Source: Diploptera punctata
Lineage: Eukaryota; Arthropoda; Insecta; Blattodea; Blaberidae
Direction of reading: 5' to 3'
Assembly (NCBI GenBank): GCA_030220185.1
Contig: JASPKZ010008348.1
Location: 1,178,001-1,242,000, forward strand
DNA: 64,000 bases
Shown here: positions 1-12,211 of the stretch, piece after piece
How positions within the stretch are numbered: position 1 is the first letter of the stretch
How the letters are laid out: each line of letters opens with the position of its first letter
Notes under the pieces: model-generated
Seen by the model: only the letters and a program-made list of their open reading frames with translations
Database searches by the model: none
Told to the model about the DNA's origin: nothing
Made by a program: the position numbers and the translations under genes

Positions 1-99
1 CCAGACAGTTGGTTCAGTTCATGTTCTAGGAAACAGACTGGGTAGTGAAGAATTATAAGTTCGAGCAAACATTATAAGAAATGTGAGGGGATCAGGGAA

Positions 100-354
100 A
101 TGAAGAGAATATGCACAGAAAAGCAAGCTAAGTTATTCAATCCTATTTTGAAACGAGGCCAGGCAGTGCACTTCATATGGGAATCGTCGGCTGTACCACC
201 TATCAGCAAGGTTACTGCGGCAAAGAGGAGTGATGTTGAGAACTTGCTGGGGAAGACTGGAGAGTTGAAAATATTTTATCAGAGTGTCCTGGAATCAGAA
301 CCTGCTTCAAGTGAAGATCCCACTGACGACAATAACACTCTGTGTGACAGTTAA
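100..354 (+). other. Unidentified 84-codon open frame
   Basis: The start MKRICTEKQAKLFNPILKRG opens a charged, soluble-looking product with an acidic, Ser-rich tail (ESEPASSEDPTDDNN). No domain is recognised. It lies just before a truncated LINE and follows sequence broken by stops, so it may be the end of an unknown transposon protein. There is no evidence of expression. Confidence 0.25.
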
Positions 355-448
355 AAAGAGGAGTGTGGGGAGTGCATTGAGTTGCTATGCTCTTTGCACT
401 ATTCCTTTATACAACACAGATTAATTGCCCACAGTATTCACGATATTC

Positions 449-910
449 TACCAGTTATATGGGTGCAAAACATGGACTCTTACTTCAAGGGAGGAAAGGA
501 GATTACAAGTATTTGAGAATAAAGTACTTAGGGCAATTTTTGGACCAAAGAGAGATGAACAGACAGGTGAATGGAGAAGACTGCATAACAATGAATTACA
601 TTGTCTTTATAGGAAGCCAGATATAATAAGAACAGTTAAATCTCGTAGACTGCGATGGGCAGGACATGTTGCACGTATGGGGAATGAAAGACTTGCATGG
701 AAGCTTCTTGTAGGAAAGCCTGAGGGAGAACGCCAAGTTGGTAGACCGAGAATGAGGTGGGAGAATAACATTAACTATGATTTGAGGGAAGTAGATTATA
801 CAGCGAATGATTGGAAAGCATTAGCTCAGGATATGGATGTATGGAGAGCTTATGTCCGCGCGGCCATAAACCTACGGGTTTGATAGTGCCAGTGAGTAAG
901 TAAGTAATTC
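449..910 (+). pseudogene. RTE-like LINE-A, C-terminal fragment 1
   Basis: A 5'-truncated copy, open for about 145 codons. It reads LYGCKTWTLTSREERRLQVF, KRDEQTGEWRRLHNNEL, IIRTVKSRRLRWAGHVARMG and GRPRMRWENNI, the C-terminal region of the family reverse transcriptase, and ends at TGATAGTGCCAGTGAGTAAG with a (GTAA)n tail. The same 3' end recurs near 39.5 kb. No RT catalytic part is present. Confidence 0.85.
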
Positions 911-1163
911 TGAACAAGTTCTAAAGCATCTATGATGCTCTAAAGGATGGCAACAATAAATAATAAAATTAATTTTGTCACTCTAAACTACCAGTGTAAA
1001 TTAACTTTTTAAATATAAAGTTATGAAACTAATAAATGAAGTATCTTAAAAAAAATAAAATTTCAGGTAAAATTATATAAGTATTCGAATTTGAAAAACC
1101 ACAGAAATGTTGGTCTCAGAGGTGATCTTGTACCTAGGTTAGGAGACGTAATCTTATCAAGAT
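911..1163. other. Gap, no feature seen
   Basis: AT-rich sequence between two LINE fragments. Nothing recognised. Confidence 0.6.
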
Positions 1164-1779
1164 GTGCAGATATATGGACTATATCAATTTTTTTTTAATT
1201 ATTTCAGTATAACTGGTAGCTATAAAATAATAGACAAGAAACGTCTGGAACAAGTAACAAATTTTGATTATTTAGGTTGTAATTTTACCATCAACACAAA
1301 AACTGAAAGAGGCATGCATATGAAACTGTCGAAATTTCAAATGATATGCGGAACTATACATAACTCATTAAAGAATAAAACAAGAAGAGATACTAGATTG
1401 AAGTTTTATAAAACGTTGGCAGTTCCTGCATTACTTTATGGGAGCAAAACTTGGATAATAACCAAAAAATTGCAAAGTAAAATACAAAGCGCAGAAATGA
1501 ACTTCCTTAGAAGAACAAAAGGCTGTACAAGATTGGATCGGATACGGAATGAAGATATAAGAACAGAGTTAAATATATATCCATTGGATGAGGAAATCAG
1601 ATAATGTAGACAGAAATGATTTACACATGTGGAAGGAATGAATGTAACAAGATTGCCAAGAGCAGCGTTCAACTACAAGCCAAGAATTCAAGGAATGTAG
1701 GAAGGCCAGTGAAAAGATGGACAGAACAACTGTGAGGCAGAACAGGCAATTTGCCTAGCCCGTGAAGTGAAGAAGAAGA
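1164..1779 (+). pseudogene. LINE-B, C-terminal fragment with (GAA)n tail
   Basis: A different RTE-like family: VTNFDYLGCNFTINTKTE, LAVPALLYGSKTWIITKK, MNFLRRTKGCTRLDRIRNED and IRTELNIY. The frame breaks at about 1604 and the copy ends in GAAGAAGAAGAAG at 1767-1779. The close match to the 48.4-kb copy is in GCTRLDRIRNEDIR. Confidence 0.8.
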
Positions 1780-2424
1780 AGCTATAAAATTTCAATATTA
1801 TAGCTCAATTTTATTTTCAAGTTAAAATAATTATGTAATACAATAAATATCAAGAAGGTACAAACATTATTCTGCAAGTCATAAACATACCGTAAATCAA
1901 AAACAAAAATGGAATTTGATATTTTATACATGAAAGGTGGAGTAATAAATATGACATCAAATGCAATCTGTATCATGCAATTGCCTTTGGTTTTAGTGCC
2001 ATAAACATTTACTCCTATACTAGTTGATTTTTTTAAAGATAAATGTCACGGCTCTAAAAATAAGTAAACTTTTGCAAAGACTGCTCAAAGAATTGTTTTT
2101 ATACTCTACTTTTTTAATTACATATTATCCAGTCAGTACTCATATTTTTTCTAACAAAGGTAGAATTTGCTCTATCCTGCAAAACTGTACATCTCAACTC
2201 CAGTACTGTTGTATTTAGACAAACTAATAGTTTGGAAATAAAGTGGAAAACAGATAAATAACACCCCCTCCAATCTTGTGGTAGACATAATGCAGAACCA
2301 TCTCCAAACTCTTTATAACTCGCACCCCAAAGCATATCCAGTACATTTTAAAAATTTGTAATATTTCTGAAAGGTAAAATATTAACTTAAAACAAACAAT
2401 CATAATGATACCAATTATAGCACG
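1780..2424. other. Gap, no feature seen
   Basis: AT-rich. Short frames on both strands show no family motif. Confidence 0.6.
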
Positions 2425-3302
2425 CAATTTCCAGAATTGAGATTGTGTTTAATTTCTTTGTGCATCTAATTTCTATTTGTGATTATTGTTCCTAGGTATT
2501 TGAATTCAACCACCACTTCCTCAAAATTTCCCTCATTTGTCATTAGCTGCCCATTTCCATTATATAATGTATTTCTATGCGTAACCATGTATTTAGTTTT
2601 ATTGATACTTGCTTACAGTCCCAATTTCTTAGTTTTGCTCAATAGTATGTGCGTGTTGGTATTTAGTATATCTTCGCTATCGCCCATTAGTATGACATCA
2701 TCAGCATATACTAACAGCTTACTAATACCATTGAGTTGTAGGCCTTCTTCATCCTCTGAAGATTTAATGGCATGTTCTAGTATAAAATTAAATAGTAGAG
2801 GAGATAGTGCATCTCCTTGCTTTAACCCATTCTGGATTTCAAAAGTATCCGAAAACTGCTTGTCTACACGTACCCTACTCTTTGTGCCATTTAGACACGT
2901 TCGTATAAGTCTAACTAACTTTTTAGAATTCCTAACTCCAACAGGATATTATATAACATCTCCCTCTTAATTGAATTCTATGCCTTTTTGAAGTCTATGT
3001 ATTGTTAATATACAGTACCATTATATTCCTATTTCTTTTCTAAAATCTGCCTTAAACTAAAAATCTGATCTGTTGTAGACCTGTTTCTTCTAAGTCCACA
3101 TTGATGATCTCCTAGAATGTCATCAATATAAGGAGTAAATCTGCTTACTAATATATTTGTTCGAATTTTGTACGTAGTTGAAAGTAATGAGATGCCCCTC
3201 TAGTTGTTGCAATTCGTTTTTCTCCATCCTTATAAATTGGTACGATAATCGATTCATTAAATTCATCTGGAAAAACTTTTTTCCCAAATCATACTAAGCA
3301 AC
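2425..3302 (-). pseudogene. RTE-like LINE-A RT, 3' half (split by Transib)
   Basis: Continuing from the piece at 24.2 kb, the minus strand reads FPDEFNESIIVPIYKDG, then (with frameshifts) LKQGDALSPLLFNFILE, LLVYADDVILMGDSED (catalytic DD) and MVTHRNTLYNGNGQL, ending near EFKYLGTIITNRN. These are RT motifs of the RTE-like family seen in several other fragments here. The copy is truncated near 2425, before the C-terminal region. Confidence 0.8.
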
Positions 3303-4075
3303 CGGCGCGCAGTGGGGTATTTTGCCGATTTAGGGCCGGTTTCACCAACATCGGTGAAATTTAACCTTCACGACGAGTTACACAACCGGGTGAAAAATAA
3401 CTAAGCGTGTTTGCGTTTCACCATGCCATATAACACCGACGTAAACAAACGGGCGGTTTACCGTTAAAATTAGTTTGAATCGTATATTTCTCATACCTCA
3501 TATTCAAGCGGAACAAATTTGAAGGAGGGGAAAGAAATGCTATTGATTGTTACTTATCGCGTTACATTAGAAACCAAAATAAACACATTGAACCAACACA
3601 AACACGTTCCACATATCACGTCGTATATAGTACACGTGGTACATTTTCCAGAAATAAAGAACATGTCCAACGAAAGGTTTTCAAAACTATAATAGAATTA
3701 ATATAGGAACGTTGAAACTATAGGAAATAAGAAACTATCCATAAAACATGCGTAACGGCGAAAATATTTTTTCTTGATTAGGCCTGTTTTTAAATTAACC
3801 AAATGATTGATTTAAAAACACTTTTACATTAATATAATATGGTAGTGCATTATCATCATCATCATTGGAATGCTTTAGTATATTTGGGTTATGTAAACGT
3901 TTTCATGGAACAAGCCATTTTAATGGTATAAGAAGAGTAATTATTTTGGTTGGGACCATGTATTAGTGTTTATAAAGTATCTAATCAATCTCCTGACAAT
4001 GTTGCTGCTGTCAACTCTCATTCTTGGAAGAATTATTTAATAACATGCAAAATGATCATGATAGTGCAAGTCATG

Positions 4076-4076
<1 letters not shown>

Positions 4077-4124
<48 letters not shown>

Positions 4125-4128
4125 TATA
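4077..4128. repeat. (TA)n tract, left of Tc1
   Basis: Alternating TA, the target of the Tc1 insertion; the companion tract is 5656-5691. Confidence 0.95.
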
Positions 4129-5652
4129 CACTTGTGTCCAAAAGTTAAGGATAATTAGTTCATTTGCCGACTTATTATAAAGCATTTGTCAGAATAATAC
4201 AAAATTTGGTAAGGGTATGTCACAGATAATTAGAAACATGGCACGAAAGAAACAATGGCATGAATACGTCATTCACTTGTCATTTTCACAACAAACGAAA
4301 ACTGCATTTCAGAATTCGAACATAAAAGTTGAACAACAATGGTTCAAATGATTAGTATGGGGTGTGATTACCCCTGACAGCTACACAAGACTCACATCGA
4401 CGTGGCATGCTAGTGATGAGGTTGTTCAGGAGTTCGATGCTCAGCAAATTCCACTCCTCATGAAGAGCAATGTGAAGGTCTTGAAGTGTCCTCGGAGGAG
4501 GCTGACGAGATGCAATTTGTCTCCCTAAGGCATCCCATGCATGCTCTATAGGATTCATATCCGGAGACCTCGCTGGCCACTCCATACGCTGGATATCTTC
4601 CTCCTGAAGAAACTCATCCACCAGTTGTGACCTGTGAGGTCGGGCATTGTCATCCATGAATATGAATTCTGGACCCACAGCTCCCCTGAAAGGTCTTACA
4701 TGAGGTTCCAGGATCTCTTCTCTATACCGCTGAGCATTAACAGTGCCACCTGCGAAGATGTGAAGCTCTGTGCGTGCATTCATCATTATACCTCCCCATA
4801 CCAGGAGACCACCGCCACCAAATGGATGTCTTTCCATGATGTTCATGGGGTTGTAACGAGTTCCTTGCTCCCTCCAGATAGTCACGCGATGCGAATCACA
4901 GTTCAAGCTGAATCTGGACTCGTCTGTAAATAGCACGCTGCTCCACTGATTTAGAGTCCAGTCGCGATGTTCCTGACTCCACCGTAAACGTGCTCTCTTG
5001 TTATCAAGGGTGAGTGGGACGCACACTACAGGCCGTCTAGCATACAGACCAGCAGCTCTGAGTCTTCTATAGACAGTTTGTCTGGATACTCTGATACCTG
5101 AGGCGACCGCAAGTTCTGAACTCAGTTGTCTGGCAGACATTGTTCGGTTTCTTCTTGCAGTTAACGCAAGATATCGATCCTGCTGAGGATTTGTAACTCT
5201 TGGACGACCTCCCACTGGTCTTCGCCTAACGTCTCCGGTCTCTTGGAACCGTCGCCATAACCTAGATATAACATTTTGTGGCACATTAAGTGCTATGGAG
5301 ACCTCAGTTTGTGTCTGTCCTGTTTCTAGCCGCCCAATAATTCTACCCCGAAGCAGAGGGTCCAGATGTTGTCTTTGTGCCATTTTACTGCAATCTGTTC
5401 TTACACTACATCTGATTATATCATAACTCTCTTTAAAAATGAAGATTTATGGAACAGGGCTTAACTGCAACAATGCAATTTTCATTTATAATTGCTATTA
5501 ATTTTTTTCATTGTTGAAGAGAGATTATAATTTAGTATGTAAACTAAACTAAATGTACTGAGAAACGTTTTGATAAATAATTTTTACTCCTTGCTCCTCT
5601 TTAAGCATTTTGATTTTCCGTTTTACAAATTATCCTAAACTTTTGGACATCA

Positions 5653-5655
<3 letters not shown>
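4129..5655 (-). mobile_element. Tc1-family transposon, apparently complete
   Basis: Inverted termini begin CACTTGTGTCCAAAAGTTAA on the left and CACTGATGTCCAAAAGTTTA on the right, read inward. The element is 1527 bp, the normal size for Tc1, and sits in a (TA)n tract that now flanks both sides (4077-4128 and 5656-5691), as expected for TA-target insertion. It contains one uninterrupted transposase gene on the minus strand. It lies inside the Harbinger element and is therefore younger. Confidence 0.92.
4352..5383 (-). CDS. Tc1-type transposase, 343 aa, intact frame
   Basis: The protein cuts and pastes its own element at TA sites. An N-terminal bipartite helix-turn-helix DNA-binding region (about residues 1-115) includes IIGRLETGQTQTEVSIAL and a GGRPR hinge near residue 60. 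The catalytic domain shows all three acidic residues: LFTDESRFSLN (first D), FIFMDDNARPHR (second D) and SPDMNPIEHAWD (E), with the 34-residue DD34E spacing by my count. A glycine-rich box (PFGGGGLLVWGG) sits between the first two. Length matches the roughly 340-aa norm. The ATG at 5383 gives MAQRQHLDPLLRGR, the usual family N terminus. No stop or frameshift is seen, so activity is possible but not shown. Confidence 0.93.
   Translation of the reverse strand: MAQRQHLDPLLRGRIIGRLETGQTQTEVSIALNVPQNVISRLWRRFQETGDVRRRPVGGRPRVTNPQQDRYLALTARRNRTMSARQLSSELAVASGIRVSRQTVYRRLRAAGLYARRPVVCVPLTLDNKRARLRWSQEHRDWTLNQWSSVLFTDESRFSLNCDSHRVTIWREQGTRYNPMNIMERHPFGGGGLLVWGGIMMNARTELHIFAGGTVNAQRYREEILEPHVRPFRGAVGPEFIFMDDNARPHRSQLVDEFLQEEDIQRMEWPARSPDMNPIEHAWDALGRQIASRQPPPRTLQDLHIALHEEWNLLSIELLNNLITSMPRRCESCVAVRGNHTPY

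Positions 5656-5691
<36 letters not shown>
5656..5691. repeat. (TA)n tract, right of Tc1
   Basis: Alternating TA continuing the tract split by the Tc1 element. Confidence 0.95.
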
Positions 5692-5695
<4 letters not shown>

Positions 5696-6524
5696 GATTT
5701 GGAGCCATCAAGCAACAAATCTGATGAGAGGTCCTTCAAAAAAATTCCAACATTTTTCCCTCTCAATACATAGAATTACTAGATTACAAACCCTTGTGCT
5801 TCATGGTTATTCAGCTATAATCATAATGTAGGAAAGTCCTGTCTGCGGATGAACTTGTGATGAAACATCAGTTTAATTTGTAAAACTTGGAGTTGATCTT
5901 GGGAAGCTCAATTTTTTTGGTTGTTCCTGGACCTATTATAAGAACAGTGAGAGTTTTCTTTTTGTCTTACATAATATTCATTATTTTCATTGTTGCACTT
6001 TGGAATAGTCCAACCCAGTCTTAAGGATTTTCACTAAAAATGTTTGACTTTATCAGACCCATACCCATGTCACATTCTGGGTATGTAGGTCCACTTATTG
6101 GGAATGTGACAAGAACTGACTGCAAATGTGTCTTCTCATGAACAATGTAGTGTAAATATCTAAAGAGCGTGTAATTTTTATTTGCCCTCCTGCAGATTCA
6201 CAGAATATATTTAACTACTGGATTTTTGGGTAAGGATGTTTGTAATATACTGATTCATAAGAAATGAAGTTACCTCGTTGGCTCCTTTCCTACCATGAGT
6301 TTCAGAATAAATATAGAAAATGGCCTTGTTATCAAACAACTTATGAATGTTGAAAGAAAAGTAGCTAAATTTTTGCTTGTAATATACGATGTTTGGACAG
6401 GGGAGATTTTTCTGAAAATCCATGGAAATAAATTTAGTACTTCTCTTCCATGCTTCCCTCTGGCCATTATAAATAATAATATATTTATTAAACACAATGT
6501 GTACATCAAATAAAATTTAGCTTT
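5692..6524. other. Gap, may hold the 3' UTR of the 6.5-10.4 kb element
   Basis: No coding motif. The part near 6200-6524 could be the 3' UTR of the minus-strand retrotransposon; its end was not located. Confidence 0.4.
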
Positions 6525-9258
6525 TTACCAGTCTTTAATTAAATTGTTTAGAGGCAGAGTCCTGTTTTTGCACTTCGCTAGATATTTTGGACATGGATAG
6601 TTGCATAATTTACAGCTGCAGTCCTCCTTGGGTTCATGGTACATCATGTTCAGGCATATATTCCCATGAAATCCATGGACTGCGAAACGTGTGTACAGGT
6701 GCCGAAGTTCGAAATTCGGTTGCTTCCAGGTTTCTGTTTTCATTGCGTCTGTTTCCATAATTTCTGTCGGTATCTGGGCGGCTTTGTTCTCTCTCTCCTC
6801 GATGACGATTCTGTATTCTTGCGTTTCCGGTAGTCTGAAACAGTGTTTGATATCTTCGATGAAGAAGGATTCCTGGGCTATTGTATAGGCATATTTCTTG
6901 TATATTTTGAAATTGACAGTGCTCTTTTGAGAAACCTTGGTTTAACGTTCTCCAGTTTATTAAGATTTTTCACTGTCAAGTAATTCCATATAAGCTGGAT
7001 TCCGTATGTTGCGGCCGGCATTACTTTAAGGTTGAAGAGTTTCATTGCAGTTGAGAGGGATAGTCTTTGGAGTTTTGGGATATCGTACATGGCTTTCGTT
7101 GCAGCTGTTGCTCGATCCTGTATATGAAGTGAGAAAGCGGTTCCAGTTGTTTGTAAGGTGACCCCCAAGTATTTGTAGCTTGATACGAATTCTAGGGTTT
7201 CACTTCCGCATATAAGATGGTCCTTATTAGCCAGCCTTCCTCCTTTCCTGAATTTCATTGCCTTTGTCTTGGCGCTGTTTATTTCCATGGAGTTTTCAAG
7301 TGCCCATATCCTAATGTTCTCCATGGCTGTTTGGAGAGCTCCTTGATTCCTAGAGAGGATGATCATGTCGTCTGCGTACATGAGTAGCGTAACATTTCTT
7401 GTGTCTATAGTCTCTCCGATGTCTGACGTCATTACATTAAAGAGTACGGGACTCATCGGGTCTCCTTGTAGGACCCCCCTTGTTTGAGTAACGCTTCTCG
7501 ACATCGATATACCATCACTGATTGTCAGGTAGTTTGTGGTAAGGATTGCTTTAATTGTTCCTAATTCGTTGCTTGAGCTGCCTAGTATGCTCTCTAGCTT
7601 CTGGATGAGGATTTTCCTGTCAATACTGTCGAATGCCTTGGAATAATCTATGTATATCACATACAATGGTGTAGCAGGTTGAGCTAAGGTCGTTATTATT
7701 TCTTGTATGAGTTCTTGGACAGCATGCAGTGTAGATCTACCCGGGGTGAAGCCATATTGATTCTGAGGTATACTGGCACGTAGTTTGTGTTCCACACGTC
7801 TTAGCAGGATCTTCGAGAAGAGTTTGAACATAACATTTTCCAGGGCAATTCCCCTGTAGGAGTTCGGGTTTTCTTTCCTTCCTTTCCCGTTGTAGATGAC
7901 AGTTATAATCGAATTTCTCCATTGTTGTGAGACTGAATTATCTTTTAGGCATTCATTGAACAGACAGGTTAGCGGTTCTACAAGTCTTGAAGTGTTTCCT
8001 TAAGATGTTCAGGAAATATCCCGTCCGGACCGACTACTTTGTTATTTTTCTCGTTTCTTATGAGTTGGCTGACTTCTTCTGTTGTAATTGGGTTCATGTC
8101 ATGTATGTTTGCCGCATACGGTGTGAAGCAGTTTGACGTTTTGTCCTTTGCTCCCAGGAGGTTACTGAAGTGATCTTCCCATTGTTTCATGTTTACGAGA
8201 GGGCTTGATTTCTGTTTCTTTGAAGACCTTAAGATTTTGTGAGGTTTCATTTCTACCTCGGCTAATAGTTCCTGTTCTTTGGAGGTGTCATACTTTAACT
8301 TCTTTTCCTTCAGTAGTATTTTATATTTCATACGTTCTTCAGCATATTCCTTTAGAGCGTAGCCTCCATATTCCCTGGCAGTATGGAGTAGGAGTAGTGT
8401 TCTTTGTCTCATGTTGTAACACTCTTCATCGAACCATGGTTTTGCAGTACGTTTATGTCTAGTCAGTTGAGTGGTGGCATGTATAATTATGTCATTTAAG
8501 GTTTCTGTTGCTCCGTCCAGATTTCCCTGCCTCGCCATATGCATTACTGACGGCAGCTTCACTTTATTTGTTTGCCAGCTTACCTTGTCTATGTACCTTG
8601 AAACTTTTTGTGGGAGTCTTTTATCTTCTTGTTCCTGTGTTTCAGTTCTTATTTGGAACTCAGTTAAGACTGGAAGGTGCTTTCTAGTTGCTACTTTTCC
8701 CGCTTTCACCCGTGCTTGGTCTTGTATATTTGTGAATACCAAATCGATTGTACTTCTTCCATTTGGTGCTATGTATGTATAGTCCTTCTCTCTATTTAGC
8801 AGTCTTAGCTCGTGGTCGAGGAGAAAATCTGTGACCGCTTGAGTTCTTGCGTCCCATTTGTCTATGCGACAGTTTAAATCTCCTGCTAACAAGGTGGGCC
8901 TGTCGTTTTCTGTGTTCTCCAGTGCTTTTCCTAGTTCGTCGACGATGTCTTCCGGTTCGGTCTTGGGCGTGAAGTATGCTCCTACTATATTCATTTTCCC
9001 AGTGACTACTACTAGGGTATTAACTGTACGAGCTATTGAACTGATGGGTTGGAGGTGTGGCTTTATGAAGCAGCTCAATCCTCCTGAGGGGCGGCCTCTG
9101 TCTCCTTTCTTTGCTGGGGAGTGAATCCCGTAGAAGCCATTTATGCAAATTTCTTCTAAGCTGAATGTTTCTGTGAAGAGTAGTACGTCATTCTTTTGGA
9201 AAGTGAGTAGGGGGGTCATGTCGATTACTGACTTAAGCCCTTCTACGTTCCAAATCAT
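6525..9258 (-). pseudogene. Retrotransposon ORF2 (endonuclease-reverse transcriptase)
   Basis: The start MIWNVEGLKSV at 9258 begins an apurinic-type endonuclease with LLFTETF, RPSGGLSCFI, LAGDLNCRIDKWD and STIDLVFTN. One frameshift near 7985 separates it from the reverse transcriptase: NQYGFTPGRSTLHAV, YIDYSKAFDSIDR (catalytic D), GVLQGDPMSPVLFN and LLMYADDMIIL (catalytic DD). After a stop or frameshift at about 6878 and another near 6760, the C terminus carries a Cys-rich motif (EDCSCKLCNYPC ... AKCKN). The protein would nick DNA and reverse-transcribe the element RNA at the target. It needs three corrections to be open, so it is inactive. Domain identity is certain; clade is not. Confidence 0.88.
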
Positions 9259-9298
9259 TGTTTTGATATGCTTAATGTTGTTGTTGCTAATGGTACCA

Positions 9299-10396
9299 TT
9301 ACTGTGGCAGCGTTGCCCCCTGTCTTTGGGAGCGAAAAAGACGATAACGTCTGACTACTACCCCCTCCGGCCATGATTCTGGGCTGGTGATTTTCTGTAG
9401 GTCCTTGAGTGGTATTCCTACTTTGAATGCTTTCAAGGAACCTCTCGATTGGATTTCTTCGCATTCCAGGATTTCTGTGACCTCCAGTCTTCTCAGGTGT
9501 TTTTCTACCTTCTCACGGGTCGTGTTTTGGTGAAGGCGTCCGATATACAGTCAGGCTCTACGGCATGCCGCTTGTAGTTCCTCTCCAGCTGCTGTTGTGT
9601 GTGTTTCTAGGGCTGTATTGGTGCCGATGATTGTAGGTGTCTGGATAGTTTGCGTCTTAGGTACACGCCTTCTTCTTACAACCTCTGTCCATGGAGCCTC
9701 TTCTCTGTTGAATGATATCGGGACTACGTTTCGTTCTATGGAGGGGTGGGAGTGTTCTTCTTCTACTGTGTCTTGTGTTGCGTTTTTAATTTCGTTATGC
9801 TGTGTCGCGGTTTTTATTTCATTTTGAATTAAATGTTTGACGCTCATAGTCCAGTTTACCATTATTTCCTGTAGTTTGTGGTTTATTTTCTCTGTTATTT
9901 TCTTTTCCAGGTTCTTTCCGAAACTGTCGGGATCGTTCTGGCAGTCCATGTCGTATGCCGCAGGACTTGTCATATTAGATGCCGACTGATCACTCGATAC
10001 CTTGTAGTTACAATTGTTGCTGCTAGATGGCGTCCCTTCTCCGGTTGCGCTGCTCTCTCGGTCATTGGTTTCGATCGCTGCCTGCAGGTGGAGACTGCTT
10101 CTTGTTGGTTCGGTTGCGTAGACGAGAGATGTCGCTAGTTGTCCCATAGATATGCTGTCGTCTACCACATGGGCATCCTTTGTTTCATTCCTAACCTCGA
10201 TTACATGCATTTCTTTATCATTATTCTTATCTTCTAGCATGCGTTTCACAGTTTCAAAACATTCACGGATTGTGCTTACCGCTTTTTGTATTCGATCTTT
10301 CGCTTCCTTCTTCATGTATCCTCCTGCGTCCGCTATCTCTTCTACACATTTAAGAGCACCTTCCAGCCGTTGCTCGGTTACGTCCGCCATCTTCAA
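9299..10396 (-). pseudogene. Retrotransposon ORF1, one internal stop
   Basis: The ATG at 10396 opens 281 codons, then a TGA at 9551 and an uninterrupted same-frame continuation to TAA at 9299 (about 365 codons in all). The N-terminal half is charged and probably coiled coil (EAKDRIQKAVSTIREC). The middle is Ser/Thr-rich. The part after the TGA starts LYIGRLHQNTTREKVEKHLR, which looks like a small RRM-type RNA-binding fold common in LINE ORF1 proteins. ORF1 proteins coat the element RNA. The TGA falls right before this domain and looks like a recent nonsense mutation. ORF2 follows about 40 bp downstream. Confidence 0.75.
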
Positions 10397-11036
10397 TCTT
10401 ATAAATAATCTTAGTTCTTGCTATGTGAACCTTGTTTTCAGTTTCAAGATACATTACCTTCTTCTTTATCTCCAGCCTCATCTCTTCATTTGCAGTGGTA
10501 CTTAACTGAACAGGAGCGACTTCTTATTAGCAGTAAATTCATCACAGATACTATATGAATCGTTTCTGGGGTATCCAAATTAAATGTTGAACTGTGTTAT
10601 GAAAATTGTTTAATACATTTCAGAAGATATAAAAGTTTTCAGAATAATTGTCTTTATACATGTTATACGTTGTTAAAATACACAGTTCCCCACTTACAAC
10701 TTCTGTTTTCTTTATGCTATAATGGCTTTCAGGACCCTTAAATTATGTGTGTTCCATAACCAGTTTTGGACAATTTGGTCTGCCTGTTGGTGTGTTTGCT
10801 CTCATATCCTTGCCTATCTCTCTGCTTTAGTATTTATAGATTTTCGGATATTTTCAATTCTTTACTTTGAAATGGCATTTATAAACCTAAAAACTTTTTT
10901 ACATATATCTTTATTTCATTTGCATCATTTTCATCTGAAATTCTTACCTTGTATCTGAAACTTTACTATGAAGGAGAGCATCATCTTCATTTATTTTGGC
11001 CTCCTCTGTTTAATATTGTGGGACCAAACATATAAA
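10397..11036. other. Gap, may start with the retrotransposon 5' UTR
   Basis: The first 100 bp upstream of ORF1 on the minus strand are probably 5' UTR. The rest is AT-rich with no feature recognised. Confidence 0.4.
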
Positions 11037-11730
11037 ATTAATAGTGAGTGGAGAACATATTTTTAATAACTCGCCTCATACAATTTCAAATTTATTTGAT
11101 TTAAGTCCATTGGTTTCGAATTAATTTTTCATTCATCTTCAGTTTATTTTCATGACTCCAACTGTTGAAATTCTATGTTTGTTGATTTCACCATGGTTAC
11201 CTCTAATTCTGCCATCTTTGGTTGGCTTTATACATTTTTTTCTATAGGAATATCAAAATTCATTGATCGATATTCATTATTTTGAATGAATGTCTTCTCC
11301 CAAACTGTTCATTCTAATGGTTTATCCAATTGTTTCAAATTGTGAAATTGAAAAATCAGCAATTACTGCACATAGTTTATTAGAACATCATAAAATTAAT
11401 AGAGATGCAAAACTTTTGAAACAATTGGATAAACTATTAGAATTAACAGTTTGGGAGAAGATATTCATTCAAAAGAATAAATATTGATCAATGAATTTTG
11501 ATATTCCTATAGAAAAACATTTTATTTCAAAATTTATAAAGCCAACCGAAGATGGCAGCATTAGAGGTAACCATGGTGAAATCAACAAACATAGAATTTC
11601 AACAGTTGGAGTCATGAAAATAAACTGAAGATGAATGAAAAATTAATTCGAAACCAATGGACTTAAATCAAATAAATTTGAAATTGTATGACGTGAGTTA
11701 TTAAAAATATGTTCTCCACTCATTATTAAT
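11037..11730. repeat. Long inverted repeat, arms about 310 bp
   Basis: The left arm (11037 to about 11345) and right arm (about 11411 to 11730) are near-exact reverse complements, for example AACATATTTTTAATAACTC against its complement at 11697-11715, with a loop of about 65 bp. No transposase is visible. A 65-codon frame across the loop is a by-product of the symmetry. It could be a foldback element. Confidence 0.88.
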
Positions 11731-12211
11731 GATATAACCTCATAATGTTTACTTCCCAATATTAATTTAATATATATAAAGATTGTGCCACTAACACTGT
11801 AAATTTTGAATTTGTTGATTCATTTATTTTGCTGATTTACATCAATATGTTTTAAACATTTTAACCTACAATTACAGGAGTCTCCAGTTTCATGAATCTG
11901 AGTTCTCAATTTTTTGTTTGTATCTTTCATCCTGCCTAAAACTCTTCCTCTTCTTACAGCTTTCATAAGATACACTGTTATTGAGCATATTCATTCACTT
12001 TGAATGTATGTGATTCCAGTTTTCACTTTTCTCCCACAATATTACTAGTAAAACAACATATGAAGCAATACAATGAAAAAATAGTGTACATGTAATTCTC
12101 CTCCCAAATCAGACCTATAATGAATAAATCTGCACTGCAACAGTTAGATTAAAATGACTTGCCTTCCTTTTCCCCTGTTCACTATAGACTTACCTTTTTT
12201 TTTTCACTGTC

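Larger units (their letters stand above)
6525..10396 (-). mobile_element. Non-LTR retrotransposon, near full length
   Basis: ORF1 (RNA-binding type) is followed by ORF2 (endonuclease plus reverse transcriptase plus C-terminal Cys motif) in the standard order. The UTR limits and target duplications were not resolved; the 5' UTR probably extends past 10396 and the 3' UTR below 6525. Only about four lesions break the two frames, so the copy is fairly young. The clade is not certain from motifs alone. Confidence 0.85.

Noticed and set aside
2479..2970. 163-codon plus-strand frame
   Set aside because: It is the antisense of LINE reverse transcriptase motifs (YADD, QGDALSPLLFNF) on the minus strand.
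8205..10505. Several plus-strand frames of 76-117 codons
   Set aside because: They lie opposite ORF1 and ORF2 of the minus-strand retrotransposon and have no motifs.
11290..11487. 65-codon frame in the 11-kb hairpin
   Set aside because: It spans the hairpin loop and arms; symmetry alone produces it.
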